IMG/VR virus record: IMGVR_UViG_3300030382_003958
Span: 1 to 40,746 of that record
Reading direction: 5' to 3' (one strand)
Length of the DNA: 40,746 nucleotides
DNA from: a virus
Below, in pieces: positions 12,856-21,270 of this stretch. A program made the position numbers and the translations under genes. The stretch's first letter is position 1; the number at the start of each line of letters is the position of its first letter. The notes under the pieces are model-generated. The model did not search any database. It saw only the letters and a program-made list of their open reading frames with translations, and had not been told where the DNA came from.

Positions 12856-14152
12856 CGGAATTGTCCCCTTTCGATTTGTCGTGTCCATTGGTCATCTGCT
12901 CTTCGGGGGCGTACTCCCCTTCGCGCATGATGAAGTCGATATGATCATGAGTGAGCTTCACTTCCGGTGCGCTCTTGGTGGCTGGCACAAGGACCAGTCC
13001 GCGCTTCAGGTGCAGGAGAAGCCGTCCGCGGAGTTCTTCGACTGACATGCCGTTGAAATAGCTGTCAGCGAGGCCCTTGGCGGTTGGGCGCTTCATCTTG
13101 TTGTTAAGCGCTTTCATGATCCGCTGTTGCCAGTATCCCGTGTCCTCGACTTGCGGGGGCGTGGTATGGTTGGGGTCTTTGCGTTCGGCTTTCTGGCGGC
13201 GGGTTTCCCATCCCTTGCGGGCCGCGTCTGACTGGCGGGCCAATTCCGCATCCCGCAAGTGCATTGAGTAAATGCGCTCAGGCAGGAAAATCACGAGGCT
13301 TTCAGCAAGCAGCACCCAGAAGATGATGAACACGATGGCCGCGATATAGATCTGGTTATTGGTCGGCTCCCATGTCTGGTTGGCAAGCTGGGCAAGGCCG
13401 ACAAAGAGCGGGTGCCATGGCTGGGCAAGGGCTTCCGTTTCAATCGTCTCTGTGCGTGCCTGAGAGCCGTTTACCACCAGCTGCATGATCTGGTTATCAA
13501 TCGCGCGTTTGTCCGCTGCTGCCTGATCCTGAAGCTGTGTGCGGCGGTCCCGCATCTGGGCCGTCAGTTCCTCATTCAGCTTGCCATCATTATCGAGGTT
13601 GTAGATTTCGGCATTCAGGGGGATGAGCGCGGTTTCAAGGTCGCTGTCAATCTGGCCCTTGCGTTCTTCGAGGAAGGCCCGCTGATCCGCAATGGACTGC
13701 TCTGCCACGCCTGACACGTCACGCTCCGCCATCGCCTGATCGCGGCGTTCTGACAGCGCCTCAAAGCCAAACCCGAACGCATGAAGGCACACAATGACCG
13801 AAGCGAACGCACCGAGCATTCCGAACGTCCAGCCGCCCTTGATGCCCTTGTGAGCGCATCGGGCAGAGGCCATCAGGAAGGAGGCCGCAAAGAGCCGGTA
13901 AGCCCAGCCCATCGCCTGGAAGGACAGCGGCTCGACCGAATCCGGTGCAAGCGAGCGGCTGAAGATGCCGTCAATGTAAAGCAGGACGGTAAAGGCGATC
14001 AGGACAACCGCCCAGAGGATCAGGTAAAGCCAAGCTGTGGCAAACCATGATGCGAACTTCTGCGTCATCCACGTGACGCCATCCTTGACCCCATACGCAT
14101 ACCATTCGGGATCGCGCCAGCCGAGCGGGCGGTATTCAGTTTGATCTGTCAA
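12812..14152 (-). CDS. Multi-pass membrane protein with long coiled coil (446 aa)
   Basis: TTG start at 14152 with AAGGGG six bases upstream. Hydrophobic segments at about 36-60, 82-100 (weak), 107-130 and 268-290. Between the third and fourth lies a charged coiled-coil loop (about 130-225) that would sit on one side of the membrane. The last 150 residues are soluble, with a Lys/Arg-rich region followed by a very acidic tail (KGDNSDEDDTGTD). The plan recalls DUF4407-type proteins, but I cannot confirm this. It lies directly before the endolysin, where a holin would be expected, although it is far larger than any standard holin. Confidence 0.6.
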   Translation of the reverse strand: MTDQTEYRPLGWRDPEWYAYGVKDGVTWMTQKFASWFATAWLYLILWAVVLIAFTVLLYIDGIFSRSLAPDSVEPLSFQAMGWAYRLFAASFLMASARCAHKGIKGGWTFGMLGAFASVIVCLHAFGFGFEALSERRDQAMAERDVSGVAEQSIADQRAFLEERKGQIDSDLETALIPLNAEIYNLDNDGKLNEELTAQMRDRRTQLQDQAAADKRAIDNQIMQLVVNGSQARTETIETEALAQPWHPLFVGLAQLANQTWEPTNNQIYIAAIVFIIFWVLLAESLVIFLPERIYSMHLRDAELARQSDAARKGWETRRQKAERKDPNHTTPPQVEDTGYWQQRIMKALNNKMKRPTAKGLADSYFNGMSVEELRGRLLLHLKRGLVLVPATKSAPEVKLTHDHIDFIMREGEYAPEEQMTNGHDKSKGDNSDEDDTGTDQLPAVN

Positions 14153-14162
14153 TGTCAGCCCC

Positions 14163-14576
14163 TTACAGCACCAACCGCACGACTGCGGTCGCTAGGTCCG
14201 GCCTGAGCAGGACCACCAGTATTCCAATGCCGCCAACCCACATCCAGTTGGCAGCTATCCAGCCCCGTATCGGGGATTCAGGCGGCGGAGGGGTGCGCGC
14301 AGCCTCAGCCAGTTTGCGCGCCTCCTCCCGTTCCGCATCGATTTCGTCCCGCTCCCGATGGATGCGCTTTTCGGAATCCTTGATCTGTTCAGCCAGATCG
14401 TGGCCAAACACTTTCAAGCTGTGCTTCTGGTCATCCGCTGCCTGTTTCTGGTAACGCACGATCAGCGCTTCAAATCGGTCAAGCAGCTTCTCTTCGCGTT
14501 CCACCATCATCTCGCGTGACACAGAGGTTTTTTCCAGCAATACAAGCCGGGTGTTCAGGTCGTCGCCATCAGCCAT
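14163..14576 (-). CDS. Tail-anchored coiled-coil protein (137 aa)
   Basis: AAAAGGGGG lies five bases before the ATG. Residues about 10-95 are a highly charged helix (Glu/Arg/Lys rich, REEKLLDRFEALIVRYQKQA) that should form a coiled coil. A Pro-rich hinge (ARTPPPPESP) is followed by a C-terminal transmembrane segment (about 110-135, WVGGIGILVVLLRPDLATAV). This resembles XhlA-like lysis accessory proteins, which carry one C-terminal membrane span. With the neighbouring endolysin and spanins, a lysis or membrane role is likely. Confidence 0.6.
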   Translation of the reverse strand: MADGDDLNTRLVLLEKTSVSREMMVEREEKLLDRFEALIVRYQKQAADDQKHSLKVFGHDLAEQIKDSEKRIHRERDEIDAEREEARKLAEAARTPPPPESPIRGWIAANWMWVGGIGILVVLLRPDLATAVVRLVL

Positions 14577-14594
14577 GCGCGCCCCCTTTTCTCG

Positions 14595-15323
14595 TTACAG
14601 GGTTTCGGCCATCCGGCCCCGGTTCCAGTCCACCCCGGTCTGGTAGCGCTCGGCCTTCTGCTCCCAATAGACGGAGTTTCCGCCATTGAAGCTGCCGCCA
14701 TGCTCAAGCGCGATGTAATGGCATTGCTTGGCTTCGTTCAGCTTGCGCAGAAGCACTTCATTGACCTTCTCGGGCGTGTCTGACTTGTATACGCCAGCCT
14801 CGTTCAGCACTTGCTCGACGTCCGGCGCGATCTCCGCTTCCGGTTCAGGCTCAGGCTCTGGGGGCCGCTCTTTCAGCTTCGCGTCTGCGGCTTCCAGCTT
14901 TTCGAGATTGGCCATCATGGCGGCTTCTGCGTCCCGCGCTGCATTGGCTTTGCGAAGGGCTTCCATCTCGGCCAGCGTTTCGGGGCTGTCGCGGTAGACC
15001 ACCTTTTCGACTTCGACGGGCTCCGGCACAACAACCGTTTCCGTAACCGTCTCCCCTATTGCCTGACCTGTGTGCACGAACTGATCCAGTATTTGCCCGC
15101 GTGGTGACGTGATCGTCACCTCATAGGACTCGCCTGCATGGAGGTAGAGCGTCACCCGTCCACCCGCCTTGGCAGGAAACGGATTGCGGGCCTCTGTGCG
15201 TAGCTCCGGATCAAGGAACACGGGGCCGGACCGTGAGCCTTGGCGAAACGAGACCAGAGCGCCCGGAACAGGACGCCCGGAATCATCGAACGCCTGATAG
15301 CGGAAGAGGCTGGGGAGGGTCAT
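14595..15323 (-). CDS. Putative tail fibre/adaptor protein with Ig-like domain (242 aa)
   Basis: The ATG at 15323 is chosen because GAGGTAAT lies directly upstream, within the final codons and stop of the ejection-protein gene. Residues about 1-85 look like a carboxypeptidase-regulatory or Ig-like beta-sandwich used in phage tail proteins (FRYQAFDDSGRPVPGALVSF, then VTLYLHAGESYEVTITSPRG). A coiled coil (about 115-165) and an acidic Pro-Glu linker (PPEPEPEPEAE) follow, and the C-terminus is rich in Tyr, Trp and Asn. Probably a virion appendage component. No receptor-binding beta-helix is visible. Confidence 0.55.
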   Translation of the reverse strand: MTLPSLFRYQAFDDSGRPVPGALVSFRQGSRSGPVFLDPELRTEARNPFPAKAGGRVTLYLHAGESYEVTITSPRGQILDQFVHTGQAIGETVTETVVVPEPVEVEKVVYRDSPETLAEMEALRKANAARDAEAAMMANLEKLEAADAKLKERPPEPEPEPEAEIAPDVEQVLNEAGVYKSDTPEKVNEVLLRKLNEAKQCHYIALEHGGSFNGGNSVYWEQKAERYQTGVDWNRGRMAETL

Positions 15324-15324
15324 A

Positions 15325-18300
15325 TTACCTCGCAAAGACATTTTGTGTTGGTTTGCGGGATGGCGGGGGCGGGGCGCCGGACCCAGCAAAGATATTCCCG
15401 CGCCCCATATCCCCAATTTCACGGTCAATCTGCTGAACGCGGATCATGGCGATCTGAAAGTCTCGGCTGTTCGGGTCTTTCTGATACGCTTCTGCCGCCC
15501 GCATGGCTGCCTCTTGTCGCGCTTTGGCCAGTTCAGGCGGAACGCCCGGTTCAGACTCCACATTTCGGTTCAGGTACATGCTGAGGGCAGCCCCGCCTGT
15601 CAGCGCAGCAACCCCGCCCGTGACGCCCGCCACAACTGGCAGCGCCTCCAGGTCATGCTGACGCCCGGAATTTTGCCAATCATAGCCGCTCCGGTCCATG
15701 CGCTCCCTGAGTTCGCGGTGCGGCATGTTGCGGGTAGAAATCGGGTTATCCAGAAGCTCTTGCGCGTCCGGCTCTCTCAGGCCGCGCGGAAGGTTGGCCT
15801 GTGGGTTTGGCGGTGCAAGTGGGCTTGCGGGCTCTCTCGCTGGCGGCACGTCTTGCATCAGGTCATCCAGCCCGCGTCCGAGACGGCTTCCCGAGCGAGG
15901 CGGGGTATTCTGGGGCAATTCGATAGGTGGTCTCTGAGGCGCTTGGTCCCGCATCAGGTCATCAAGGCCCCGACCGAGCCTGCGGCCATTCCTCGGTCCC
16001 GTACCAAGGGGAACGTCTTTCTTGATCTTCGGGGGGCGCCCGCCCGCGCCTGCGGATGCGGTCGCCCTGCTCGGCCCGATCCGGCCAGCCACGGCCATAC
16101 CGCCAGCTCCAATTGCTATACCCTTGATCCGCTCCCCTGCCGTCACTTCGCCGTCACCATCGAAATCTGGATGCACCCCACCTATAGCACCACCGACAGC
16201 AGCATTACCCAAATCATTCTGGGAAGCCTGCAGCCCGGAGAACCGCGTTCCACTCAAATCGGTGCGAGGCTTTAGCCAGTCCGGCAACTCCTCTCCAGCA
16301 TCCCGCAGCGCCTTACGAGCTTTGCTGAGTGTCACCTTGACCGTGTTGACTGACTTGCCTGTCATCTCGGCAATTGCAGACGGACGCGCGCCACGCTGGG
16401 CAAGCTCCAGAATGCGGTCACGCGCTTCCGGAGGGCGCCCTGTCGTTGCTGTGGGGACGTCAACACCCTTGTTGCGAGCCTTGGCCAAAACAACAGATGC
16501 GCCGTTCGCCTCACTGAGCATCAGCTCCTCGGCAATCTCTGCATTGGAATAGCCGTTCTTGGCCATCTCGACGGCCTTGTTTTCGGTTGGCGTCAGGCGT
16601 GGATCACTGAACGGGTCAGAGCCGCGCGGAACCTCATCATGGAAGCCAACAGGGCGACGCCCGCCAAAGCCTGCAAATCCGCCAGCTGCAACAGGCTTGG
16701 CGCTCGTTGGCGCGAACACATTCTCGGTTTGCTGTGCGGGCGCTTGCTGGACGGACTGCTGACCGCCCGCGAAAACGTTAGCCGGGCCAGCCGTTGGATC
16801 GCCAGACATCGGCGCGCGAGGGGCTGAACCTACATCGCGGGTCAGAAGCTCTGTCAGCGCGTCAATCTTGCCCTGCCTGCCATTGGCGAGCATGTCCCCG
16901 CCTTTTCGCAATATGGCGCGGCCTGACATGATCGGACTGAATACACCCGTGGCTCCGGAGATTGCAGCATCCCCGCCCATGTTCTGCATTGTGTTTCCAA
17001 GAGCGCGCACGAGCGGATTGGCAACCGATTTTTCCGCAAACTGCGACGCCTCCTGCTTGTTCATCGTATTGGAGCCGGTACGCGGGTCGATCTGTTGCGT
17101 GCGCCGTACACGCTCGGCAGTCTTACGCACATCATTCGCAAAGGCTGTGCCTTCAGGGCCAAGGCGTTCAAGGGCATTCAGGACAGGCTCGCGGCCAATA
17201 ATGGCCATACGAGGTAAACCGCCCTCAGTCTTGCGCATGGCCGGCTTGAGAACGGCGTCACGGATGGACAGGAAGGCGGCCTCACGCTCGGTTGGCGTCA
17301 TGCCTTCCATTTCCTTCAGAAGCTTGCCCAGCTTCATCTGGTCATCTGCTACGGTAACAAAGCGATCCCCGAAGTTCAGAGCGGAAGCATTTGAAAACTC
17401 ATCCCCGAACTCCATGCGCGCCTTTTTGTATCCCGGCGCGACACCATCGGCCTCCAGCCTGCGCAGAAGCTGTTCGCGCATGTCGCGGTAAGCGTTTGCC
17501 AGAACTGTATCGCCCGCATCTGATGCCTGACGGGCCTTCAAGTTGGCGGTGTGCTGCATCCAATGAGCGGCGCGGCGTGGATCGACCTGGATCATCTGGT
17601 CGATGTCCATCATCTTGCCTGCCGCGATTTGCCGAAGTGGCTTTGAAAGCTCCGATCCAGCGAAGAATTGAACCGCTTCCTTCAGGCTTTCAACGCCGGG
17701 CCGATTGGTCGGCTGGTTGCGGAATACGGTTTCATATCCCTCCTGCCCGATCCGCTCCATTTCTTGCTCGGCGGCCTCGAGTGTGTCATACCGATTTGCA
17801 GATCCAAACCTCGAATTAGCGGAGTCTTCAAGGAATTGCGAAAGGCGTGGCGCATCCTCTGCGACAGTTTCTCCGACAATCCGCCCGGACTCGCCACCCT
17901 TGCGGTTGCCAGCCCCTTGGAGAAAGTCGTCTATTGGCTTGCGAGCCCGTTCGCCAAGCTGTTCCGCAAGCACGTCCTTGAGCCGAGACGCCAGAGCCGC
18001 GCCCTCCATGCCGCCCTCAATCGACTGCTCGAACGCGGTCAGGGCCGCCGTTATGTCGTCCTTCCCGAAACCGCCCTCATTGCTGAGGAGTCGGACGAGT
18101 TGCCGCTCTGCCGCAGGATCAATGGCCCCGACGAGCGTAGCCGGAAGCGTCTGACCTGAACTTGGCGTTAGCGCTTGATCGACGCGCGCCGCAACTGCAT
18201 CCGGCGTAAACGATTGCCCACCTGACTTGGCATACTTGCCGACGCGGAAAATGCCTGAAGCCGCTGCCGGAGCAACCGCAGCAATCGGATTGAGCGCGTC

Positions 18301-18960
18301 ATCCTTGGCGACTTCCAGACCGCGCTCAATGTCGCCCATGCCTTGGCTTTCGCCCGTGTCTTGGCGGTTCTGGTTGCGGCCTTCGGCAAGCGTGTTGAAC
18401 CCGAAGTTTTCCGCCAGACCGAGGAACCCAAGCCCAGCGCCCCGGCCCAAATACCGCGCTGCCTTGTCACCGATACTCTTGCTGGTAACACCCAATGCCG
18501 GAGAGAGTTTCGACCCCAGCATGGTTAGTCCCTTTTCACCAGCTTTCCAGCCGATAGCGCCGGGACCTGCGGCAAGGCTGAGGCCCTGCCCCATACGGTA
18601 CGAGACAGGCCGATCCTGAAGCGCTGCGGACATGTCTGCATCAACGTCCGCGCCAAGAGCCGCAGCAGGTGCCGTGGCAGCAGGGCCGCCCATATCGACC
18701 GTCCCAAGCATTACCGCTTCACCAATACCAGTCTTCCCGCGCTGAGGCTGCGTGACGGCATTCGGTGCATTGGCCTCCATCCAGTCCCGGCGTGCGTCCA
18801 TTGGCATTTGCTGGACTGTGAACGGCATTTGCGCCGTCTGGCTCATCGGGCCGATTTCAGGGCCGGGAGCCGAAGGCGCTGGCATGGCTTGCGCCTTGCG
18901 CTTTCGCGCCTTGGCGAGGGCGATGGCTTTTTGCTGCTCAAGAGTATAAGGTTGCGGCAT
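15325..18960 (-). CDS. Large internal virion/ejection protein (1211 aa)
   Basis: Position after two other ejection-type genes, the length and the Ala/Gly/Gln-rich composition match the big ejected protein of short-tailed phages (P22 gp16, T7 gp16 class). Residues 1-690 are mostly helical. From 690 to 1100 the chain is Pro/Gly/Gln-rich and contains NVFA at 728 and 747, two LuxR-like helix-turn-helix segments (789-832, 842-889), a perfect EF-hand loop DFDGDGEVTAGE (932-943) and two copies of LGRGLDDLM (within 991-1004 and 1024-1037) that resemble the ParA-binding end of ParB. A hydrophobic segment lies at 1107-1130, and the end carries NIFA (1189) and NVFA (1207). No lytic transglycosylase motif found. 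The ATG at 18960 is preferred to TTG at 18963. Confidence 0.75.
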   Translation of the reverse strand: MPQPYTLEQQKAIALAKARKRKAQAMPAPSAPGPEIGPMSQTAQMPFTVQQMPMDARRDWMEANAPNAVTQPQRGKTGIGEAVMLGTVDMGGPAATAPAAALGADVDADMSAALQDRPVSYRMGQGLSLAAGPGAIGWKAGEKGLTMLGSKLSPALGVTSKSIGDKAARYLGRGAGLGFLGLAENFGFNTLAEGRNQNRQDTGESQGMGDIERGLEVAKDDALNPIAAVAPAAASGIFRVGKYAKSGGQSFTPDAVAARVDQALTPSSGQTLPATLVGAIDPAAERQLVRLLSNEGGFGKDDITAALTAFEQSIEGGMEGAALASRLKDVLAEQLGERARKPIDDFLQGAGNRKGGESGRIVGETVAEDAPRLSQFLEDSANSRFGSANRYDTLEAAEQEMERIGQEGYETVFRNQPTNRPGVESLKEAVQFFAGSELSKPLRQIAAGKMMDIDQMIQVDPRRAAHWMQHTANLKARQASDAGDTVLANAYRDMREQLLRRLEADGVAPGYKKARMEFGDEFSNASALNFGDRFVTVADDQMKLGKLLKEMEGMTPTEREAAFLSIRDAVLKPAMRKTEGGLPRMAIIGREPVLNALERLGPEGTAFANDVRKTAERVRRTQQIDPRTGSNTMNKQEASQFAEKSVANPLVRALGNTMQNMGGDAAISGATGVFSPIMSGRAILRKGGDMLANGRQGKIDALTELLTRDVGSAPRAPMSGDPTAGPANVFAGGQQSVQQAPAQQTENVFAPTSAKPVAAGGFAGFGGRRPVGFHDEVPRGSDPFSDPRLTPTENKAVEMAKNGYSNAEIAEELMLSEANGASVVLAKARNKGVDVPTATTGRPPEARDRILELAQRGARPSAIAEMTGKSVNTVKVTLSKARKALRDAGEELPDWLKPRTDLSGTRFSGLQASQNDLGNAAVGGAIGGVHPDFDGDGEVTAGERIKGIAIGAGGMAVAGRIGPSRATASAGAGGRPPKIKKDVPLGTGPRNGRRLGRGLDDLMRDQAPQRPPIELPQNTPPRSGSRLGRGLDDLMQDVPPAREPASPLAPPNPQANLPRGLREPDAQELLDNPISTRNMPHRELRERMDRSGYDWQNSGRQHDLEALPVVAGVTGGVAALTGGAALSMYLNRNVESEPGVPPELAKARQEAAMRAAEAYQKDPNSRDFQIAMIRVQQIDREIGDMGRGNIFAGSGAPPPPSRKPTQNVFAR

Positions 18961-18984
18961 CAAAACATCCGTTCGGGGGAATCA

Positions 18985-19074
18985 ATGAAAAAGAAGGTAC
19001 TCAGCTACGCACGGGCTTTCGCGCTCGCTTTTGGCGCAATCGCAATCGGGATTTTCCTGAAGCACGGCCTGTAG
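18985..19074 (+). CDS. Tiny membrane peptide on the opposite strand (29 aa)
   Basis: GGGGGA lies four bases before the ATG. The peptide begins MKKKVLSYARAF and continues as one hydrophobic helix (ALAFGAIAIGIFLKHGL). It fills exactly the 111-base gap between two minus-strand ejection genes, and its stop abuts the stop of the gene at 19075. The basic start plus single span is typical of real small membrane proteins, but a frame of 30 codons can occur by chance. Confidence 0.4.
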   Translation: MKKKVLSYARAFALAFGAIAIGIFLKHGL

Positions 19075-20376
19075 CTACTGCTCAAACAGCGCGCGTTCTT
19101 CCGGCGTCATGTGCTCGTAGAGGTCGTTCAGTTCGCCTAATTGCTGGTTTGTCTCGCCCCGGAACTGAACCGTCTGCGACAATTCCGGATAGTCGATCTG
19201 CAAGGCTTGGCGCTTGCGTTCGCGGAACTCTTGCTTGATCTGGCCAAGACGCTCCAGGTTATAGACAAACTGCTCTTTCGTCTGGCTCTGCTCCAATGCG
19301 CCCCAAACAGATTGCAGGAGCCCCAATTCAAGCTCGGTGACCTGCCCCAGCGCGCCACCGGTCGGAGAGTTATCCCGCATGTTCTGGAGCTTATCGAAGC
19401 CGACGTTAGCCTTGATGGACTGCAAGGTCTGCTGCAAGTTGTGGGCTGGCGTACCCTCAACGCCCTTCAGCTTTGCGCCAAGGAATCCGGTTGTCCACGT
19501 TCCCGCCTGATCAATCGCGCGGTTGATGTCCTCGGTCACAATGTCTGTGCCTGCCTCATAGTCCGCCAATTGCTGAACAGACTGGTTGTAAACCTTCTGT
19601 TGAGGTCCCGGAGAGGTGAGCGGCTGGCCACCCTGACCTTGCACAATGGCTGTTTCCTTGCCTTTGGGAGCAGTGCCATAATCAAGGTCGCCAGCAGGCC
19701 CGCCGACCTGCACCGTCCCGTCTGGCCTAATTGTAACACCATTGCTTGGCGGCTTGGTTTTCTGCCAATCAAGGCGCTCACGCTGTAAGCCGAGCTGCTC
19801 TTGCTGATAAGGAGTCATGGTTTCAGGCGCAGGCGCGATCCCTTCAAACTGGCGCGGATCGCTGCCATCCTTGCTGAACTGGACAAAGCCGTTTTGTGTC
19901 TCGACCGGCGCGAAGTATTCCGGCCCCTTCAGCAAATCTTGCAACGGCGTGACCTGCGCCAATACCGCGTCCAGATTCTGATCGTTCGGGTCAAAGCCCT
20001 GTATCTGCTGCGGGTCCATGCCCATTGCTTGCAGCATCGGGAGTTGCTGTTGGAGCATGGCTCGGCGCTTGGTGACGTCCGGTTCGCTTTTCAGGCTGTA
20101 GGCGACCCGTCCAAGGTCTTCCGCGCGCTTTGCAGCGGCCACCTTCTCCTGCTCTCCCATCTGGGAAAGCTGGTCTTGATACTGCGTGCGATAAAGCTCT
20201 GCGCTGCCAAGGTCGCCCCGTTCGCCTGCCACTTGCGCGGCTTGCTGGTACTGGCCATTGGCCACCAGGGGCGCAAGCTTGGATTGCGTCTCCTGCTGGC
20301 GAATGTTCCCGCCGATATTCGCGCCCTGAGCGAAGGCGTTCATCGAGTTCGCTGGGCTGAAGACATTCATATTCAT
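19075..20376 (-). CDS. Ejection / DNA-transfer protein (433 aa)
   Basis: GGGAG six bases before the ATG. The N-terminus has two copies of the N-x-F-A/S motif (NVFS at 4, NAFA at 13). A Gln/Ala-rich helical region covers about 20-210. The C-terminal half (270-433) holds a block I recognise from phage DNA-transfer/ejection proteins: LQSIKANVGFDKLQNMRD, then SPTGGALGQVTELELGLLQ. This protein would be ejected with the genome and help to build the channel through the cell envelope, as P22 gp20 does. It overlaps the HNH gene upstream by ATGA, which suggests that nuclease inserted between functional late genes. Confidence 0.72.
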   Translation of the reverse strand: MNMNVFSPANSMNAFAQGANIGGNIRQQETQSKLAPLVANGQYQQAAQVAGERGDLGSAELYRTQYQDQLSQMGEQEKVAAAKRAEDLGRVAYSLKSEPDVTKRRAMLQQQLPMLQAMGMDPQQIQGFDPNDQNLDAVLAQVTPLQDLLKGPEYFAPVETQNGFVQFSKDGSDPRQFEGIAPAPETMTPYQQEQLGLQRERLDWQKTKPPSNGVTIRPDGTVQVGGPAGDLDYGTAPKGKETAIVQGQGGQPLTSPGPQQKVYNQSVQQLADYEAGTDIVTEDINRAIDQAGTWTTGFLGAKLKGVEGTPAHNLQQTLQSIKANVGFDKLQNMRDNSPTGGALGQVTELELGLLQSVWGALEQSQTKEQFVYNLERLGQIKQEFRERKRQALQIDYPELSQTVQFRGETNQQLGELNDLYEHMTPEERALFEQ

Positions 20377-20939
20377 TTAGATCTCCCGTGGTTGGGGTGG
20401 AAGCCGTATTTGCGTTCCGCTGCTTTGCGGGCGGCGATTGCATCCTCGCGGCGAGCAAAATTCCCAAGCCAGCGTGATTGTTTCTGTGCTCGTATATGGG
20501 CCGTCCACTTTTGGTGCCCCTTGTTCCAAAACACTCCGGTCACGCCGCTTTTATTTGCTTTGGATCTGCGCATGTTGCGCGAATTTTCCATTTGTGTGAC
20601 CGCCCTCAAGTTCGAAAACCGATTGTCACTTCGAATGCCATTGATGTGGTCAATCTGACTTTCTGGCCATTTCCCCATACCAAGCGCGTAAACCACTCTG
20701 TGAGCGTAGTATGTTTTGTTCATGATGGAGCCCACCAAATAGCCATTGGGTAGTTTCTTGTAGCAGCAAGCCTTGCCGGCAAACTGCGCATTCCAAGCCT
20801 TGGCTATTCGCCCGATTTGATCAGGGGCAGCGTTGAACATCCATGTCGGGCGCGGCCTCCACTTCATGAGTCCGGTCTCCAGATCACACTCGATCAGGCG
20901 CCGGAGCACCCTGACCGAAACTTCCTTCCTTTTGGCCAC
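20373..20939 (-). CDS. HNH homing-type endonuclease with AP2-like domain (188 aa)
   Basis: A typical free-standing phage HNH protein: H80 (YYAHRVVYAL), D97-H98 (QIDHINGIRSDNRFSNLR) and N106/N110 form the HNH centre. Residues about 130-175 (SGVTGVFWNKGHQKWTAHI, then DAIAARKAAERKYG) form the AP2-like DNA-binding domain. The end NHGR is shared with the second copy at 38822-39361. Starts with GTG. It lies between two ejection-operon genes and is likely a selfish insertion rather than a virion gene. Confidence 0.88.
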   Translation of the reverse strand: MAKRKEVSVRVLRRLIECDLETGLMKWRPRPTWMFNAAPDQIGRIAKAWNAQFAGKACCYKKLPNGYLVGSIMNKTYYAHRVVYALGMGKWPESQIDHINGIRSDNRFSNLRAVTQMENSRNMRRSKANKSGVTGVFWNKGHQKWTAHIRAQKQSRWLGNFARREDAIAARKAAERKYGFHPNHGRSK

Positions 20940-20940
20940 C

Positions 20941-21153
20941 TCACTTGGCCTTTTTCAGCGGAACCACTGAGGACGCGTCTTCGTGGACGGTCCGATGAAG
21001 ATGCGACAGCAAAAGACGCGCAGCAAAGCGAGTATAGGCAACTGTGGAAACGACTTCCTTGCCGTCGCTCGTCTCGAATGCGGATTCAACAAGAAGAACG
21101 TCGCCTGTCATCTGGACGTTCTGGATACCATTGGAGTAGATGGGCGTAGCCAT
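20941..21153 (-). CDS. Hypothetical protein (70 aa)
   Basis: GAGAGG lies before the ATG. Mostly beta in the first half (VQMTGDVLLVESAF, KEVVSTVAYTRF) and basic at the end. First gene after the promoter region at 21154-21270, divergent from the ribbon-helix-helix gene. A product of the P22 immI-like locus would be an antirepressor or maintenance function; nothing in this sequence decides it. Confidence 0.55.
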   Translation of the reverse strand: MATPIYSNGIQNVQMTGDVLLVESAFETSDGKEVVSTVAYTRFAARLLLSHLHRTVHEDASSVVPLKKAK

Positions 21154-21218
21154 TGTGACCTCTCTCGAAGGTTGCTGTGGTTAGTGGCGTCGGAGTGTTG
21201 GTAGCGCTCCGGCGTCAC

Positions 21219-21270
21219 GTACACGGTGTACACGCTTGCTATCTTAGTGTCAACGGTGTACACATCCCTC
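21219..21270. promoter_or_regulatory. Paired operators and divergent promoters of the RHH locus
   Basis: ACGGTGTACAC occurs at 21223-21233 and 21253-21263, 30 bp (about three helix turns) apart. The first belongs to a 13-bp palindrome, GTACAC-G-GTGTAC (21219-21231). A minus promoter, TTGACA (21248-21253), 17 bp, TACACC (21225-21230), has its -10 inside the first operator. A plus promoter, TTGCTA (21236-21241), 17 bp, TACACA (21259-21264), has its -10 inside the second, and would start the mRNA at the ATG at 21271. Binding of the RHH protein is inferred. Confidence 0.6.

Noticed and set aside
15343-16275. Long open frame on the plus strand (about 310 codons)
   Set aside because: It is antisense to the ejection-protein gene, has no ribosome site and a low-quality composition rich in Arg, Pro and Cys; a shadow of the high-GC coding strand.
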